Counted from the stretch's first letter, positions 33,263 to 45,149 are shown. The stretch is 64,000 nucleotides of DNA from Dama dama (GCF_033118175.1 NC_083701.1:67169001-67233000); one strand, 5' to 3'. Translations and numbers: made by a program. Notes: generated by a model not told the origin, from the sequence alone.

Positions 33263-35224
33263 GGAGACTTAAATTGATTGGCTTCTCTGCATCATGGTGG
33301 AACACCACAAAGCTGGGACTGTTCTCAGCTTTGTAGTCAGAACATCAGGGTTAAGCAACCAATTGCTTAATCGAACCCAGTGGAGGATGACCGGGCACGT
33401 CATGCCAGTGTGTTTGTGGGCAATTGGAAAGTGCCTACCTCGTCATCAGCCCGATCAAGGGACCAAAGGGCAAGTCAGAGAACAGTTTAGTTAATCTGGG
33501 ATCAGAAATCAGAGTTGGGTGCCATGGTGAGATATTTTCATCAAGGTAGGCTAACCAAATGAATAACTGTTTCTCCACAGGGGAGACACACCTGCCCAAG
33601 GAATAGGGGTCAGGAATCAGAGAATCAGCTCTCTTAAGAAAGCAGTGGATAGACGGCAACACATTTTTATTCTGTAGTCCTCCTTTTAAAGTGCATGTCC
33701 ACAAGCACAGTTTGTAGATCTATTTTGGTTATAAGTGTCTAACAGCCCAACTCAGCATGACTTGGGAAATGTGTTGACTCACGTAAATGAAAAATCTAAG
33801 GGCAGAAGAGCCAGCGTCACCAAGGCTAAGTTGGGGTTCAGATCATCACCTCCTCTCTTGTATGTTGCTGAGTTCTCAGACTCCACTGGGAAGCAGGATG
33901 GCTATATCTACTGCAACCAACAAAGTTCAAGTTCAAGTTCCACCTGGGAAAAAAGAACCTCTTAGTAGTTAGTGGCTTCAGTTTAACTGGCTTAATCACT
34001 TGCTCACTTTTGGCCAATCACGAGGCAAAAAGAATGCGACACGCTGACTGCTGTGGGCCTTGATCGTGTGCCGTGACTCTTGAGGCAAAGGTGGAGCCCA
34101 GACACTTTGTAGTTTGATGACGGGCTAGATGCCCAAAAAGATAAAAGGCACTCTTGCTGGAAAAATGGGGAAGAGAGGCAAACAAATATCCACTAAACCA
34201 GGGCTTCATGCCCGAGACATTACAGTACAGCTGAGGGTGTTGGTTTTCTTCTGAGACACACCGCCTTCAGGATACACCCCAGTCAACTTCTTTGAGCCTG
34301 GGTGTCTCCCACAGTCATTTCTTAAAGCGGGCTATTTCTACAGTTGACTAATCTCCTTTAAAATGAGTGGTTCAATTTTCCCACCCATTATGAAAAAAGT
34401 ATGCTCTTTAAAAATATACATATATAATATATAAATACATGAAGAATAAAAAAGTAATTATACACTCTCACCATGTAAACAAAACCACTATTTTTTATGT
34501 TATTTCATCCTAGTCTGTCTTCCATGCATAAAGTTGGTTTTATGTCACTGTCTTATTTTCACGCTGTCATCCTCCTGCACATATTTCTTCTTTTTTCCTT
34601 AGCATAAAGAGTTTTCCAGATTATTACCTAGACTTTATGCATATAATAACTTTTGATTAAAATATTTTAAAAGATATTACAAAAGCAATACATTTGTGGG
34701 GAAATAACGCAGGAAGTGCATGTAGTTAAAAAGTAAAATCACCAGATTTTAAGAATGTGGACTAAACTCATGCTGAAATCTCCACTTCTTCATAAGACCC
34801 CAAGAAGAAATTTTTAAAAGTATGGAAAGGAAAGAAAGAAGGAAGTCAGGGGGAGAGAAGGAACGGATAGAAGAAAGAGAAGGGGGAAAGTGAAAGATAA
34901 TAGAGCCACTCTTGAAGAAAAGCAAGGGCCCACTCCATAACGGCTGAGCAGTAATCCTTAAGGAGGTGGAGAAGGGAAACCACACGGTAAGCAGAGACAC
35001 ACCATGAAATAACGTCTACATGGGAATTGATGCAGTCAAACCACAGAGGTATAGGCAGAGGTATAACCCAGGGGGAAGAAGGTGAGCTCACCCAGCCTCT
35101 GAAAAAGGTTAACACCATCCAAAAACCTCAACACGAGGAGGAACTTGGACCTGAGACAACAATCAGCAGCTCAATGAGAACTCGAAAATTAGGGATTTCA
35201 GATCCTCATAGACAACAGCCCCAA
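33263..35224. other. About 2 kb without recognised elements
   Basis: Nothing gene-like. Small points: a 6-bp tandem 'agttcaagttcaag' near 33925, and an AT-rich stretch 34405-34445. Confidence 0.35.
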
Positions 35225-35625
35225 CTGCATGCTGGAATCACCAAGGAGCTGTCATGTCCTCTGCTCCCCAGACCTGACTTACCTGCTTCCCAGACCTCGC
35301 TAGGTGGGCTTCCCTGATAGTTCAGACGGTAAAGCGTCTGCCTGCAATGTGGGAGACCTGGATTCAATCTCCGGGTGGGGAAGATCCTCTGGAGAAGGAA
35401 ATGGCAACCCACTCCAGTACTCTTGTCTGGAAAATGCCATGGACGGAGGAGCCTGGTGGGCTACAGTGCATGGGATGGCAAAGAGTTGGACACGACTGAG
35501 CAATGTCCCTTCTCAGACCTCGCTACCTCCCTCCCAGTGAAGTCAGAATTCCTTGGGATTAGACCCAAGCATCAGTATTTTCAGTGTTCCCAGTGACTGC
35601 AATGTGCAGCCAAGGTTGATTTCAG
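35225..35625 (+). mobile_element. MER5A-type DNA transposon, split by a Bov-tA
   Basis: 'gctggaatcaccaaggagctgtc' (left) and 'gattagacccaagcatcagtattttca' (right) resemble MER5A. The two halves meet when the SINE and one copy of its duplication are ignored. The family is hAT-derived and short. Confidence 0.6.
35291..35525 (+). mobile_element. Bov-tA SINE with perfect 12-bp target-site duplication
   Basis: Body 35303-35513: 'gggcttccctgatagttcag', 'ggattcaatctccggg', 'aaagagttggacacgactgagc'. CAGACCTCGCTA lies at both 35291-35302 and 35514-35525. Confidence 0.95.
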
Positions 35626-36404
35626 CTGTTGGGAATTATTTCCATGAAATGAAAACACAAGGCTGTGAGACAATAGATGATCATAAGCAAGAATCAGCTA
35701 AAGATGATGAAAATAAATGATTGTTGACAGAAAAAATGAATAATGGTCTGAATATCAGACTGGACATGACTTTGATGGTAGTCTTTTCAGATGATTAACT
35801 TTCCAGAATTCATTCAGCCTCTTTCTTCCCTCCTGCCTTCTCTGCTTCCCTTTCTCTAATCCTGGCCCTACACCGTGTATATGTAGGTACAGAGCACCAC
35901 ACAAAAGTGTGGTGTCCAGACAAGGTCAACAAAGAAAGTTTCCAGGTCACCAGCAGCTGCAGGTCACGGAGATCTGTGAATTCTATCTTATTGCTCTGGC
36001 TCATCTCTGCCGGAGTCTTGGCAGGATTTGAACTTGGGGCCTGGGAGACGTCTCTGGAACTTTCTGTGAGGATACACCTGGAGACCTTGGGAGAAGGAAT
36101 AGTTCAGTAGACATCTCACCATGCCTCCATTTTTTCTCTTCTCCTTCCCCACCTCACCCTAGGAAGGTAACATCTGGCTAAAATGATTAATTAGGACAGC
36201 TTTATGACTCAAGAAAGCCACCTGAAGAGTGTGAATGAAAAGGGGACCTCCATCTCACCCACCTCCCTGTCTCTGTCTGACCCCAGCAGCTGTAGGAGGG
36301 CAGAGAAACACTTGCCCTCTCCTAGGAGTAACTCAGCTTTTGGATTACACAGTTATGACGGCACACACACACACAAGTGATGATCTTGGTAGGCAGGAGG
36401 GGTA
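35626..36404. other. No recognised element
   Basis: Unassigned. A short CA tract lies near 36362-36375. Confidence 0.35.
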
Positions 36405-36655
36405 GCAGCAAGGAGCTGGCTTTCTGGAGACCTAGGTTTGACTTTCAGGCTGGCACTTACTCCTTTTTATCCTATAACGCCTTGGGTTTGAAGCTCAGGT
36501 CAATGCTAGAAGCAAATGTCTTCACTGAAGCACTGAGAGACTCAGAGTCTGCTCTGGGAGTAATATCACCCACCTCCTAGTACAGGGCTGAAGATTAAAC
36601 CAGATAATGTAAAGCCGCTAGTGCAGGGGAGGTGCTCAACAGATGGTCACTCACT
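36405..36655 (-). mobile_element. MIR SINE, antisense
   Basis: 'gacctaggtttgactttcagg' and the end 'aaccagataatgtaaagccgctagtgc' with 'ggtgctcaacagatgg' match the complement of MIR, diverged in the middle. Confidence 0.6.
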
Positions 36656-37145
36656 CTGCCTTCCAAAGGAACCAGCCACCACTACAACCGTGTCTCAGTT
36701 ACCAACCGGAAGCTGCTCTCTCTCTGGGAACTGAGAGCTGAAACACACAGGTGACGCATTCTCCAAACTGTTTTATAGCCATGAACTCTTGCTACATACA
36801 TATATTTTGCATATTTACAATACCCCATTGATTCCCACTTTTAGGGCTACAAAATCATCTGGATTTATGCAGCTTTCTCCAGATATCTTATATACACCGG
36901 ATTTCATTTTGCCAATGATAAAGGGAGTAAATTTAGTTTTGGAAGGCCACTAGCACTGAGAGTCTAACAAGACCTTCTGAAAAATTCCATCCACCAGTAA
37001 ACTTGGATCTGAGGGGTCCTGGGCCAGGCCCTCACTGATAACCCATTAATCTGTGTGAGATTCCTACCTGGAAGTATAGCAGACATTCCTAGCAGTAAGT
37101 TTTTTGATTCAACTTTTTAAATTTTGAGATCACAGGCAGTCTTTT
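36656..37145. other. No recognised element
   Basis: Unassigned sequence. Confidence 0.35.
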
Positions 37146-37343
37146 TTTTCCATTTATTTTTATTAGTTGGAGGCTAATTGCCTTACAGTATTGTAGTGGT
37201 TTTTGCCATACACTGACATGAACCAGCCATGGATTTACATGTGTTCCCCATCCTGACCCCCCTCCCGCCTCCCTCCCCATCCCATCCCTCTGGGTCATCC
37301 CAGTGCACCAGCCCCGAGCACTTGTCTCATGCATCCAACGTGT
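37146..37343 (-). mobile_element. Bovine-type L1 3' end, antisense
   Basis: 'ttagttggaggctaattgcc', 'gtagtggtttttgccatacac' and 'gggtcatcccagtgcaccag' are the complement of the ruminant L1 3' UTR. Same family as 2598-2905, about 200 bp only. Confidence 0.85.
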
Positions 37344-38289
37344 TTTAAGGGATAATACAGAGACAGCAGATGTCCTTCACCAGTTTCCCCCAGTGGCGAC
37401 ACCTTACAAAACTGTAGTACAAGATCAGAACTGGGACAGTGACACTGATACAGTCAAAATACAGAACTTTTCCATCATCATAAGGATCCCTCTTGTCCTT
37501 TTAAATCCATACCCCCTTGTACAGTGCAACCATAGGCAGTCACATACATCAAAACATATGGTTCCTGCCGACAGGGTCTGTATAGTTATCAGATTTTCTG
37601 TGCGATGGCTCCATACATGTTAAAAAAAAAAAAAAATCCATACTCCCCTCCATCCCCTCCTTAACCCCAGGCAACCACTTATCTGGTCTCCATATCTATA
37701 ATTGCATTCTTGTCATTTCAGGAATGTTTTACAAATATAAAAAAATTCCACAAATTATAAACTATGGAGAGGGTATGGAGAAAAGAGAACCCTCCTACAG
37801 TGTTGGTGGGAATGTAAATTGGTGCAGCCTTCATGGAAAACAGCATGGAGTTTCCTTAAAGAGCTAAGAGTGAACATGTAGTTCAGCGATCCCATTCCTG
37901 AGCATGTATCCAGAAAAGATGAAAACCCTAATTGGCAAAGATACATGTATCACAATATTCATAGCAGCATTATTTACAATAGCCAAGCCATGGGATCAAC
38001 CCAAGTGCCCATCAACAGATGATTGACATAGAACATGTATCAATAGTGTATATATTAATATATATTACATATTTGAGCCATTGAAAAGAATGAAATATTG
38101 CTATTTGCAGCAGCATGAGTGGACCTAGAGAATATTATACTTAGTGAATTAAGTCAGACAGAAATACTAATAGTGTATGATATCACTTATATGTGGAATC
38201 TAAAAAATAGTACAAATGAGTCTATATACAAAACAGCAACAGACTTACAGACAACAAATTTTACAGTTATTAAAGTGGGGAGGGAGTAT

Positions 38290-38576
38290 AGGATGATTAG
38301 CTGCTGCTGCTAAGTCGCTTCAGTTGTGTCCGACTCTGTGCGACCCCATAGACGGCAGCCCACCAGGCTCCCCCGTCCCTGGGATTCTCCAGGCAAGAAC
38401 ACTGGAGTGGGTTGCCATTTCCTTCTCCAATGCAGGAAAGTGAAAAGTGAAAGTGAAGTCATGTCCGACTCTTTGCAACCCCATGGACTGCAGCCTACCA
38501 GGCTCCTCCATCCATGGGATTTTCCAGGCAAGAGTACTGGAGTGGGTTGCCATTGCCTTCTCTGGAGGATGATTAG
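38290..38576 (-). mobile_element. BOV-A2 dimeric SINE (antisense) with 11-bp duplication
   Basis: Body 38301-38565 starts with a (CTG) run and 'ctaagtcgcttcagttgtgtccg'. It carries two similar monomers (each with 'gggatt' followed by 'ctccaggcaag' or 'ttccaggcaag') joined by 'agtgaaaagtgaaagtgaag', and ends 'cattgccttctc'. AGGATGATTAG flanks it at 38290-38300 and 38566-38576. BOV-A2 is specific to pecoran ruminants. Confidence 0.95.
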
Positions 38577-38647
38577 ATTACGCGATTATTCTGCAAACTA
38601 CTATGGAGAATAAGCAACAAGGATTTACTGTATAACACAGGGAATTA

Positions 38648-38868
38648 TGGGCTTTCCTGGTGGCTCCGCAGTAAAGAATCCACCTGCCAATGCAGGAGAC
38701 GCAGTTTCGATCTCTAGGTTGGGAAGATCCCCTAGAGGAGGACATGGCAGCCCAGTCCAGTACTCTTGCCTGGAGAATCTCATGGACAGAGGAGCCTCAC
38801 GAGCTACAGTCCCTAGGGTCAAAAAGTCAGACATGACTGGAGCGATGGAGCATGCATGCACACCTGCA
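38648..38868 (+). mobile_element. Bov-tA SINE (sense)
   Basis: 'gggctttcctggtggctccgc', 'cgatctctaggttggg', 'ttgcctggagaatctc', 'agtcagacatgactgg'. Lies 82 bp from the antisense BOV-A2, forming an inverted pair. Confidence 0.92.
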
Positions 38869-39965
38869 GAGGGGATTGTATTCAATGTCTTGTAATAATA
38901 TATAATGGAATATAACCCAAAAAAATATACGTATGTAACTCAATTGCTTTGCTGTACGCCTGAAACTAACACAATATTGTAAATCAACTACACTTTGATT
39001 TTTAAAAAAGAATGTTGCATAAATGGAATGCTGCCACGTGTAATCTTTCACCACTGACTTTTTTTTACTCAACATAGTTCTCTGGCGATTCATCCAGGTC
39101 ATTGCCTATTTCAATAGCCTCTTCCTTTTCCCTGCTGTGTCGTGTCCAGAGGATGAATGTACCACAGCTTGTTTACTGTTCACTCATCAAAAGACATATC
39201 CATTGCTTCCAGTTCTGGGCTGTTAAGAATTGAAGCTTCCACGAAGACTCGTGTCCAGGTTTTTGTGTGAGAATGAGCTTCCATTTCTCTGGATAAATGC
39301 TCGGGAGGACAATGCTGCATCACATAGTAGTTGTATGTTTAATTTTAAAAGAAACAGCCAAAATGTTTTCCAGAGTGGTTGTACCATTTTACATTCCTAC
39401 CAGCAATGTAAAAGTGATCCAGTTTCTATGCATTCTCACCAGAATCTGGGATTGTCACTATGTTTTATTGAAGCTACTCTGATAAATGTGTAGTACTGTC
39501 TCATGGTGGGACTTGCATTTCCCTAATAACTAATGAGGTTGAACATCTTTTCATGTGTTTATTTGCCATCTGTATGTCATCCTTGGTGAAATGTCTCTTC
39601 ATGTGCTTTGACCATTTTTTAATTAGATTTTTCACTGTTGAGTTTTGACTTATTTATATGTTCTAGATACCAGTCCTTTGTAGGATATGCAGTTTGCAGT
39701 ATGCTCTGATTTGTAGCTTCTCTTTTCATTCTTTTAACAGGGCCTTTCTCAGAGCACATTTGTCATTTTGGTGAAGTCTGATTTACCCATTTTTCCCTTT
39801 ATGGACCTTACATTTGGTGTTAAGTATAAGAACTTTTTGCCTAACTCTAGATTCTGAGATTTCTCACCTATGTTCTTTTCTAAAAGTTCTATCATTTTAC
39901 TTTTAAGTCCATGATCAATTTTGAGTTTATTTTTGTATAAAGTATGAGGCATAGGCCCAAGTGTT

Positions 39966-39993
39966 TTTGTTTGTTTGTTTGTTTGTTTGTTTG
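39966..39993. repeat. (GTTT)n microsatellite
   Basis: Seven tetranucleotide units within the antisense L1. Confidence 0.9.
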
Positions 39994-40275
39994 GGGAGGG
40001 TTTTTCCTTCAAGATGTCTAATTGTTCCAACATCATTAAAAAGAGTACTCTTCATCAATCAAATTGCTTTCTCATCACCATCAAACATCAGCTAGTCCAA
40101 CTTGTGTGGGTCTATTGTGGGGTCCTCTGATCTGTTTCAGTGACCTCTGTGGCTATACCTCCACCCATACCTTACAATTTTTATTACTGTACCTATTAAA
40201 TAAACGTTGAAGTTGCTTAGACTGAGTCCTCCTACATGACTCTTTCAAAATAGTTCTAGTTATTCTAAAATAAAT

Positions 40276-41446
40276 CAGTTCAGTTCAGTTCAGTCGCTCA
40301 GTCATGTCCAACTCTTTGCAACCCCATGGACCGCAGCACGCCAGGCCTCCCTGTCCATCACCAACTCCTGGAGTTTACTCAAAGCCATGTCCATTGAGTC
40401 GCTGATGCCATCCAACCATCTCATCCTCTGTCGTTCCCTTCTCCTCCCTCCTTCAATGTTTCCCAACATCAGGGTCTTTTCAAATGAGTCAGTTCTTCCC
40501 ATCAGGTGGCCAAAATACCGGAGTTTCAGCTTCAACATCAGTCCTTCCAATGAATATTCAGGATGGATTTCCTTTAGAATGGACTGGTTGTATCTCCTTG
40601 CAGTCCAAGGGACTCTCAAGAGTCTTCTCCAACGCCACAGTTCAAAAGCATCAATTCTTTGGCGCTCAGCTTTCTTCACAGTCCAACTCTCACATCCACA
40701 CATGACCACTGGAAAAACCATAGCCTTGACTAGATGGACCTTTGCTGGCAAAGTAATGTCTCTATTTTTTAATATGCTGTCTAAGTTGGTCATAACTTTT
40801 CTTCCAAAGAGTGTCCTTTTATTTCATGGCTGCAGTCACCATCTGCAGTGATTTTGAAGCCCCCCAAAATAAAATCTGCCACTGTTTCCACTGTTTCCCC
40901 ATCTATTTGCCATGAAGTGACAGGACCAGATGCCATAATCTTAGTTTTCTGAATGTTGAGTTTTAAGCCAACTTTTTCACTCTGCTCTTTCACTTTCATC
41001 AAGAGGCTCTTTAGTTCTTCACTTTCTGCCATAAGGGTGGTGTCATCTGCATATCTGAGGTTATTGATATTTCTCCCAGCAATCTTGATTCCAGCTTGTG
41101 CTTCATCCAGCCCAGTGTTTCTCAAGATGTACTCTACAAACAAGTTAAACAAGCAGGGTGACAATATACAGCCTTGACGTACTCCTTTCCCGATATGGAA
41201 CCAGTCTGTTGTCCATGTCCAGTTCTAACTGTTGTTTCCTGACCTGCATACAGACTTCTCAAGAGGCAGGTAAGGTGGTCTGGTATTCCCATCTCTTGAA
41301 GAATTTTCCACAGTTTGTTGTGATCCACACAGTCAAAGGCTTTGGCATAGTCAATAAAGCAAAAGTAGATGTTTTTCTGGAACTCTCTTGCTTTTTCGAT
41401 AATCCTAGGGATGTTGGCAATTTTGGGCAGAGGAACCAGAGATCAG
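40276..41446 (-). mobile_element. BovB (RTE-type) LINE, antisense, 5'-truncated
   Basis: Starts with the BovB 3' tail complement '(cagtt)n cagtcgctcagtcatg' and runs through the C-terminal coding region and the reverse-transcriptase palm. It ends at about 41426, where the next 20 bases (41427-41446) are the exact complement of what BovB should read there, a short 5' inversion. BovB is an RTE retrotransposon, known to have spread by horizontal transfer, and it supplies the machinery for Bov-tA SINEs. Confidence 0.95.
40302..41405 (-). pseudogene. BovB ORF2 remnant (reverse transcriptase C-terminal half)
   Basis: Three minus-strand segments in order from the 5' side. At 41134-41405 is RT motif A (FIDYAKAFDCVDH). 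At 40790-41164 is the palm with the catalytic motif C YADD (in LRYADDTTLM) followed by SEELKSLLMKVKEQSEKVGL. At 40302-40793 is the C-terminal domain (CESWTVKKAERQRIDAFELW and DREAWRAAVHGVAKSWT). Frameshifts separate them, so no functional enzyme can be made. N-terminal endonuclease is absent through 5' truncation. Confidence 0.93.
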
Positions 41447-42129
41447 ATCGAGATAATGGAATTAGGACCAACAATAGAAAGATCTTACCAGACTCACTCC
41501 CATAATGTACATTTTAAGATGACAGGATTAGTCAGAAGGTTCTCAAGAAGGAAAAACATGTCCTCAAGCAGAATACATGGTTGTTATATAATCATTGGTA
41601 CAGAGCTTAAGGCAAAACATGTCCTTGAGCAAGATGAGTTGTTTTGTTGCGCAATGATCAGCTCTGGGCTTTAAGAAAAAGAGGTTTGAACTTTTCTCTT
41701 CCTGGAGAACTCCAGACCATTTTCTCCTCAAGGACCCCAGACTTCTCTTCAACCTGCCTAGGAATTGACTCTCTCAGGAACAGAACCAAAAGACACTCAG
41801 AAAAGACACAGATTTGGTTGGACAGCAACTCATTCTTGGTGCAAAGGGGTAGGAGGTGACCCAGTCAGGAGAGCCGAGCCATGCCCCAGGTGACTTCCAG
41901 TTTCTGACCAGTGACCAGTCTCTATAGGTGCAGAGATGCCAGTGTCCTATTCTAGCCCTGAGGCCTAATGGAAGGACCTCCCGGACTTCCCGTGAAGATA
42001 TCTCCTTTCCTCACTTCCACGAGCACCTCTTAAAATAAATCGTCTCTTAAAATAACAGCTCACAGCCCAGCACAGGTGTATAATAAATTAATGCCTATAA
42101 GGTCTAGCGTGTAAGAAATATCACCTTCT
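41447..42129 (+). mobile_element. Possible LTR-like block, unassigned
   Basis: Non-BovB text with 'aacatgtccttgagcaagatgagttg', 'gcgcaatgatcagctctggg', 'ccccagacttctcttcaacc' and a closing 'aaaataaatcgtctcttaaaataa' (polyadenylation-signal-like). The style suggests a ruminant endogenous retroviral LTR, but I cannot name the family or define ends. No viral gene is visible. Confidence 0.3.
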
Positions 42130-42345
42130 ATGAATAAGTGAAAGTGAAGTTGCTCAGTCGTGTCCAATTCTGCAATCCCTTGGACTGTAGCCAACCAGGC
42201 TCCTCCGTCCATGGGATTTTCCAAGCAAGAATACTGGAGTGGGTCACCATTTCCTTCTCCAGAGGATCTTCCCGACCCAGGGATCGAACCCAGTTCTCCT
42301 GCATTGCAGGCAGACGCTTTAACCTCTGAGCCACTAGGGAAGCTC
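42130..42345 (-). mobile_element. Bov-tA SINE (antisense)
   Basis: 'agtgaagttgctcagtcgtgtcc', 'gggattttccaagcaagaatactgg', 'gggatcgaacccagttctcc' to 'ccactagggaagctc'. Confidence 0.93.
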
Positions 42346-42724
42346 AAATTCCCTTTTAATCAACCTGATTCCCAAGCCCTATTCATTGCCATCCTCCTTT
42401 CCTGTTTCACACTGATTTCCCTACAGAACTTGAGCATTTTATCACAGCAGCTGCTGAGAATCCAGCTTTGCAAAGATGGATGGCATCTGAGAGGACTATA
42501 GTTTGGCCTAATGACCAGGCTTCCCTCAAAAATGTAGAACACTCCCTGAAGCCTCCTTGAGTTCACTGCAGCTTGCAAGGGTTCCTTGGCCCACATTTGG
42601 GGAATGACGGGCCTAGCACATGGTAGGCATTCCATAAATACCTCTTGGGTAAACAATTCAGAGTCCTTTTCCCTGTCAGGGTCATACTAGAACCCAGGAA
42701 ATTGTTGCAACCAGGAAAACAAGA
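42346..42724. other. No recognised element
   Basis: Unassigned sequence. Confidence 0.35.
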
Positions 42725-43052
42725 GCCTCTAGCCTGGCCGGGCCAACATGGTAGCCACCATCCGCATGTGCCTACTGAGCACTTGGAAATGGGCCAGTCT
42801 GGATGAGGATACGCTGTGTGAACTCCATACCAGCTTTCACAGGACCACAGGAAAAAAAAAAAGTAAAATATCTCAATAGTGCTTGATTACATGTCAAAAG
42901 GATAAAATTTTAGACATAAAATATATTATTAAAATTAATTTCACCTGTGTCCTTTAATTTTGCTTTTTTTTTTAAGGTGGAGCTAGATTCTGTAGCTCGA
43001 AACTTTGAAATTACAAATGTGGCTCGAATTATGTTTCTATTGGTCAGCACTA
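42725..43052 (-). mobile_element. hAT-type nonautonomous DNA transposon
   Basis: 'gagcacttggaaatgggccagtctggatgagg', 'gtaaaatatctcaatag', 'aaatatattattaaaattaatttcacc' and 'atgtttctattggtcagcactaa' match a widespread mammalian element ending in 'tattggacagc'. I do not name the subfamily. It contains a T10 run near 42966. Confidence 0.6.
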
Positions 43053-43636
43053 ACCACTGCGTTCTCACAGTCAAGGCCGACACTGTCTTAGTCCAGGATC
43101 CCAGGAGTCTGGAGTGCCTAACTTCCGGGCCACGAGGCATGGGAAGATGGTGCTACCTTTCCCAGCACACAGAACAGCCATCCCCCGAGGGACAGCCACC
43201 CTTGAGGTCCTGCATCGGCTCCCAGCTGCTAAGCCGGTCTCCAGAAACTCTCCCCGCCCTCCTCTTTTCTTACACTCCCAGGCCTCACCCACCTCCACCG
43301 CTCCGGGGACACTCAGTATCACCCATCACTTCAACAGGCTTAGGCTTTCCTTAAAGACTGGAAGAGCCCCTGGTTTCAGTCACCTCCTCATCCCTTGGGC
43401 TTCCTGCTCCAAATGAATCCCTCTGGCCAAAGACACAAGAGAGCAAGGCTACCTGCTTGAAAGGGGGAGAACAGGACAGCTAGAGGAAGAAGAAACCTAG
43501 ATGAATAATACTTCAATACATTGTCGTTATGGAAGTATTTCATGTGCTTGTTTTGGGGGTGATTGCTATTTAAACAAGTGATAGCAAGAAAAAATAGCAT
43601 TTACTTTTAGTTTATTCATGATTTTATTTAACAAGC
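43053..43636. other. GC-moderate, unassigned
   Basis: Overlapping ORFs on both strands at 42947-43416 are not recognisable proteins. No repeat assigned. Confidence 0.35.
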
Positions 43637-43828
43637 ATGAGAGCTCAATTGATAAAGAATCCGCCTGCAATGCAGGAGACCCCGGTTTGATCCCTGGGTT
43701 GGGAAGATCCCCTGGAGAAGGGAAAGGCTACCCATTCCAGTATCCTGGCCTGGAGAATTTCATGGACTGTATAGTCCGAGGGGTTGCAAAGAGTCGGACA
43801 TGACTGAGCAACTTTCACTTTCACTATG
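43637..43828 (+). mobile_element. Bov-tA SINE (sense), head missing
   Basis: 'attgataaagaatccgcctgc', 'ggtttgatccctgggttggg', 'aaagagtcggacatgactgagc', 'actttcactttcact'. The first 15 or so bases of the SINE are absent or degraded. Confidence 0.9.
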
Positions 43829-44066
43829 CAGCAAGTGTCATATCAGGTACTGCTGAGAGCTATTTACAAAATACTCATTTAGTTCCCACCACAACCTTAT
43901 GAGGTGGGTCCTATCACTGTCCCCATTTTACAGGAAAACACTGAGACACAGAAATTAAGTAACTTGCTCAGGGTCACACAGCCATCAATATAATGTAAGA
44001 AGCAGAGCCAGGATTTGAACCCAGGCAGTTTGTCTTTAGACATTTGAGTCCTCATTCCATGGTAAT
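43829..44066 (+). mobile_element. MIR SINE, sense, near full length
   Basis: 'cttatgaggtgggtcctatcac', 'ccccattttacaggaaaacactgag', 'aagtaacttgctcagggtcacacag' and 'ggatttgaacccaggcag' are excellent MIR matches. Confidence 0.9.
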
Positions 44067-44961
44067 TACTGACAGTTCCTCTTGAGAACTGAATGTTTTA
44101 AATGTAACTTACTTTTACAAACAGGAACTCATTTTCCTTTAGGTGGACCTTTAGGATCTCTCTTAATGATGTTGCCTTTGTTCTCTAAATCGATCTTGCT
44201 AGGACTAAAACACTTAATCACCTTGAAAATAACCTCTTTCACCTTTTCGGAACACAGCTTTCCAGGAGAGCTTTCTCCCCGATATCATCAGAGCCATTAT
44301 TTTTCTTATTTAGTATTTGTCAAATGGTTGCAATTTGATAGGTGAAGGACTCAAGGTTGAGATGGCCCTATCAGAAAATAAATAACAGAATTGGTTTCAC
44401 AACCACTGACACCATTCTTCAATTTGCTGGTGAGTCAGAATTTTTTTTGAAATGTATGTTAAGGACTGTAGAAATAGAAGGTATGGTTCTCTGTCTTTTC
44501 CACCCATGAGAAACCTGAAAAGAGTAACATTCCCAGCAGAAATGATCCCGACAGAACAGTAAGAACTCCAAGCCAGTCTTTGTCAAACAGGTGGGATGGA
44601 GATGCAACCCCAGAGAGAAGAATAATGACTCATCTTTGGTTTCAGGTACTCCTGGTCACCAGACCTTTTAGAGCAGGAAGTTAAACAACACATCCTGCTA
44701 AGAAGCATCAGCTTCATTTTCCAATTCTATTAGCTGTTCCTTGATTCTTCTCTTGCGGTCAAGGTCATATCAACTTCAGCACTTGGTTCTCTGTTAACTG
44801 ACAGCTAAGTCTGCGTGCCCAATGCCCTATTACCTTTAACCCTGGAACTGCAGGTCTGGACGGGGCCACCAAAGGCCCATCTGTGTGGCTGATGTTCAAT
44901 TTGTGGCTGGACTCATTTTTGCTGTGATATTTTGAGATACCAATATTTCATTTTCTTTTTT
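44067..44961. other. No recognised element
   Basis: About 0.9 kb unassigned. No gene. Confidence 0.35.
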
Positions 44962-45082
44962 CTTCTTGGCTTTGCCACGCGCAGCTTGTCAGATCTTAGT
45001 TCCTGGATCAGGGATGGAAACCAGGCCCTCATGCAGTGAAAGCATGGAGTCCCAACCATTGGACCACCCGGGTATCCCCCCA
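44962..45082 (-). mobile_element. CHR-type SINE, antisense
   Basis: 'cttggctttgccacgcgcagc', 'gttcctggatcagggatggaaacc' and 'attggaccacccgggtatcc' are the complement of the CHR SINE. Confidence 0.85.
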
Positions 45083-45149
45083 ATTCTTTTCATATATTTT
45101 GAGACTTTACTGTTAACTCCCACAAGACAGTTTTTTAAATTTTGATTAG

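Larger units (their letters stand above)
37722..39016 (+). mobile_element. Younger L1 3' end, sense, inserted in the old L1
   Basis: 'cctacagtgttggtgggaatg', 'tgtatccagaaaagatg', 'tgatatcacttatatgtgg', 'tgctgtacgcctgaaactaac' and 'gtaaatcaactacactttg' are an artiodactyl L1 3' region in order. GAATGTT lies at 37722-37728 and 39010-39016. Interrupted by a BOV-A2 (38301-38565) and a Bov-tA (38648-38868). Confidence 0.88.
37344..40272 (-). mobile_element. Old L1 (L1M), antisense, 3' UTR into ORF2, with nested insertions
   Basis: Left part 37344-37728 ('aggcaaccacttatctggtc', 'tgtcatttcaggaatg'). Right part 39010-40272 ('cataaatggaatgctgcc', 'tgttttccagagtggttgtacc', 'gtccatgatcaattttgag'). The two parts join across a duplicated GAATGTT, where a sense L1 inserted. 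A (GTTT)n lies at 39966-39993. It ends at the BovB at 40276. Confidence 0.85.

Noticed and set aside
42947..43416. Overlapping 100-135-codon ORFs
   Set aside because: The 5' part lies in a DNA transposon. The rest has low-complexity proline/serine composition typical of chance GC-rich frames.
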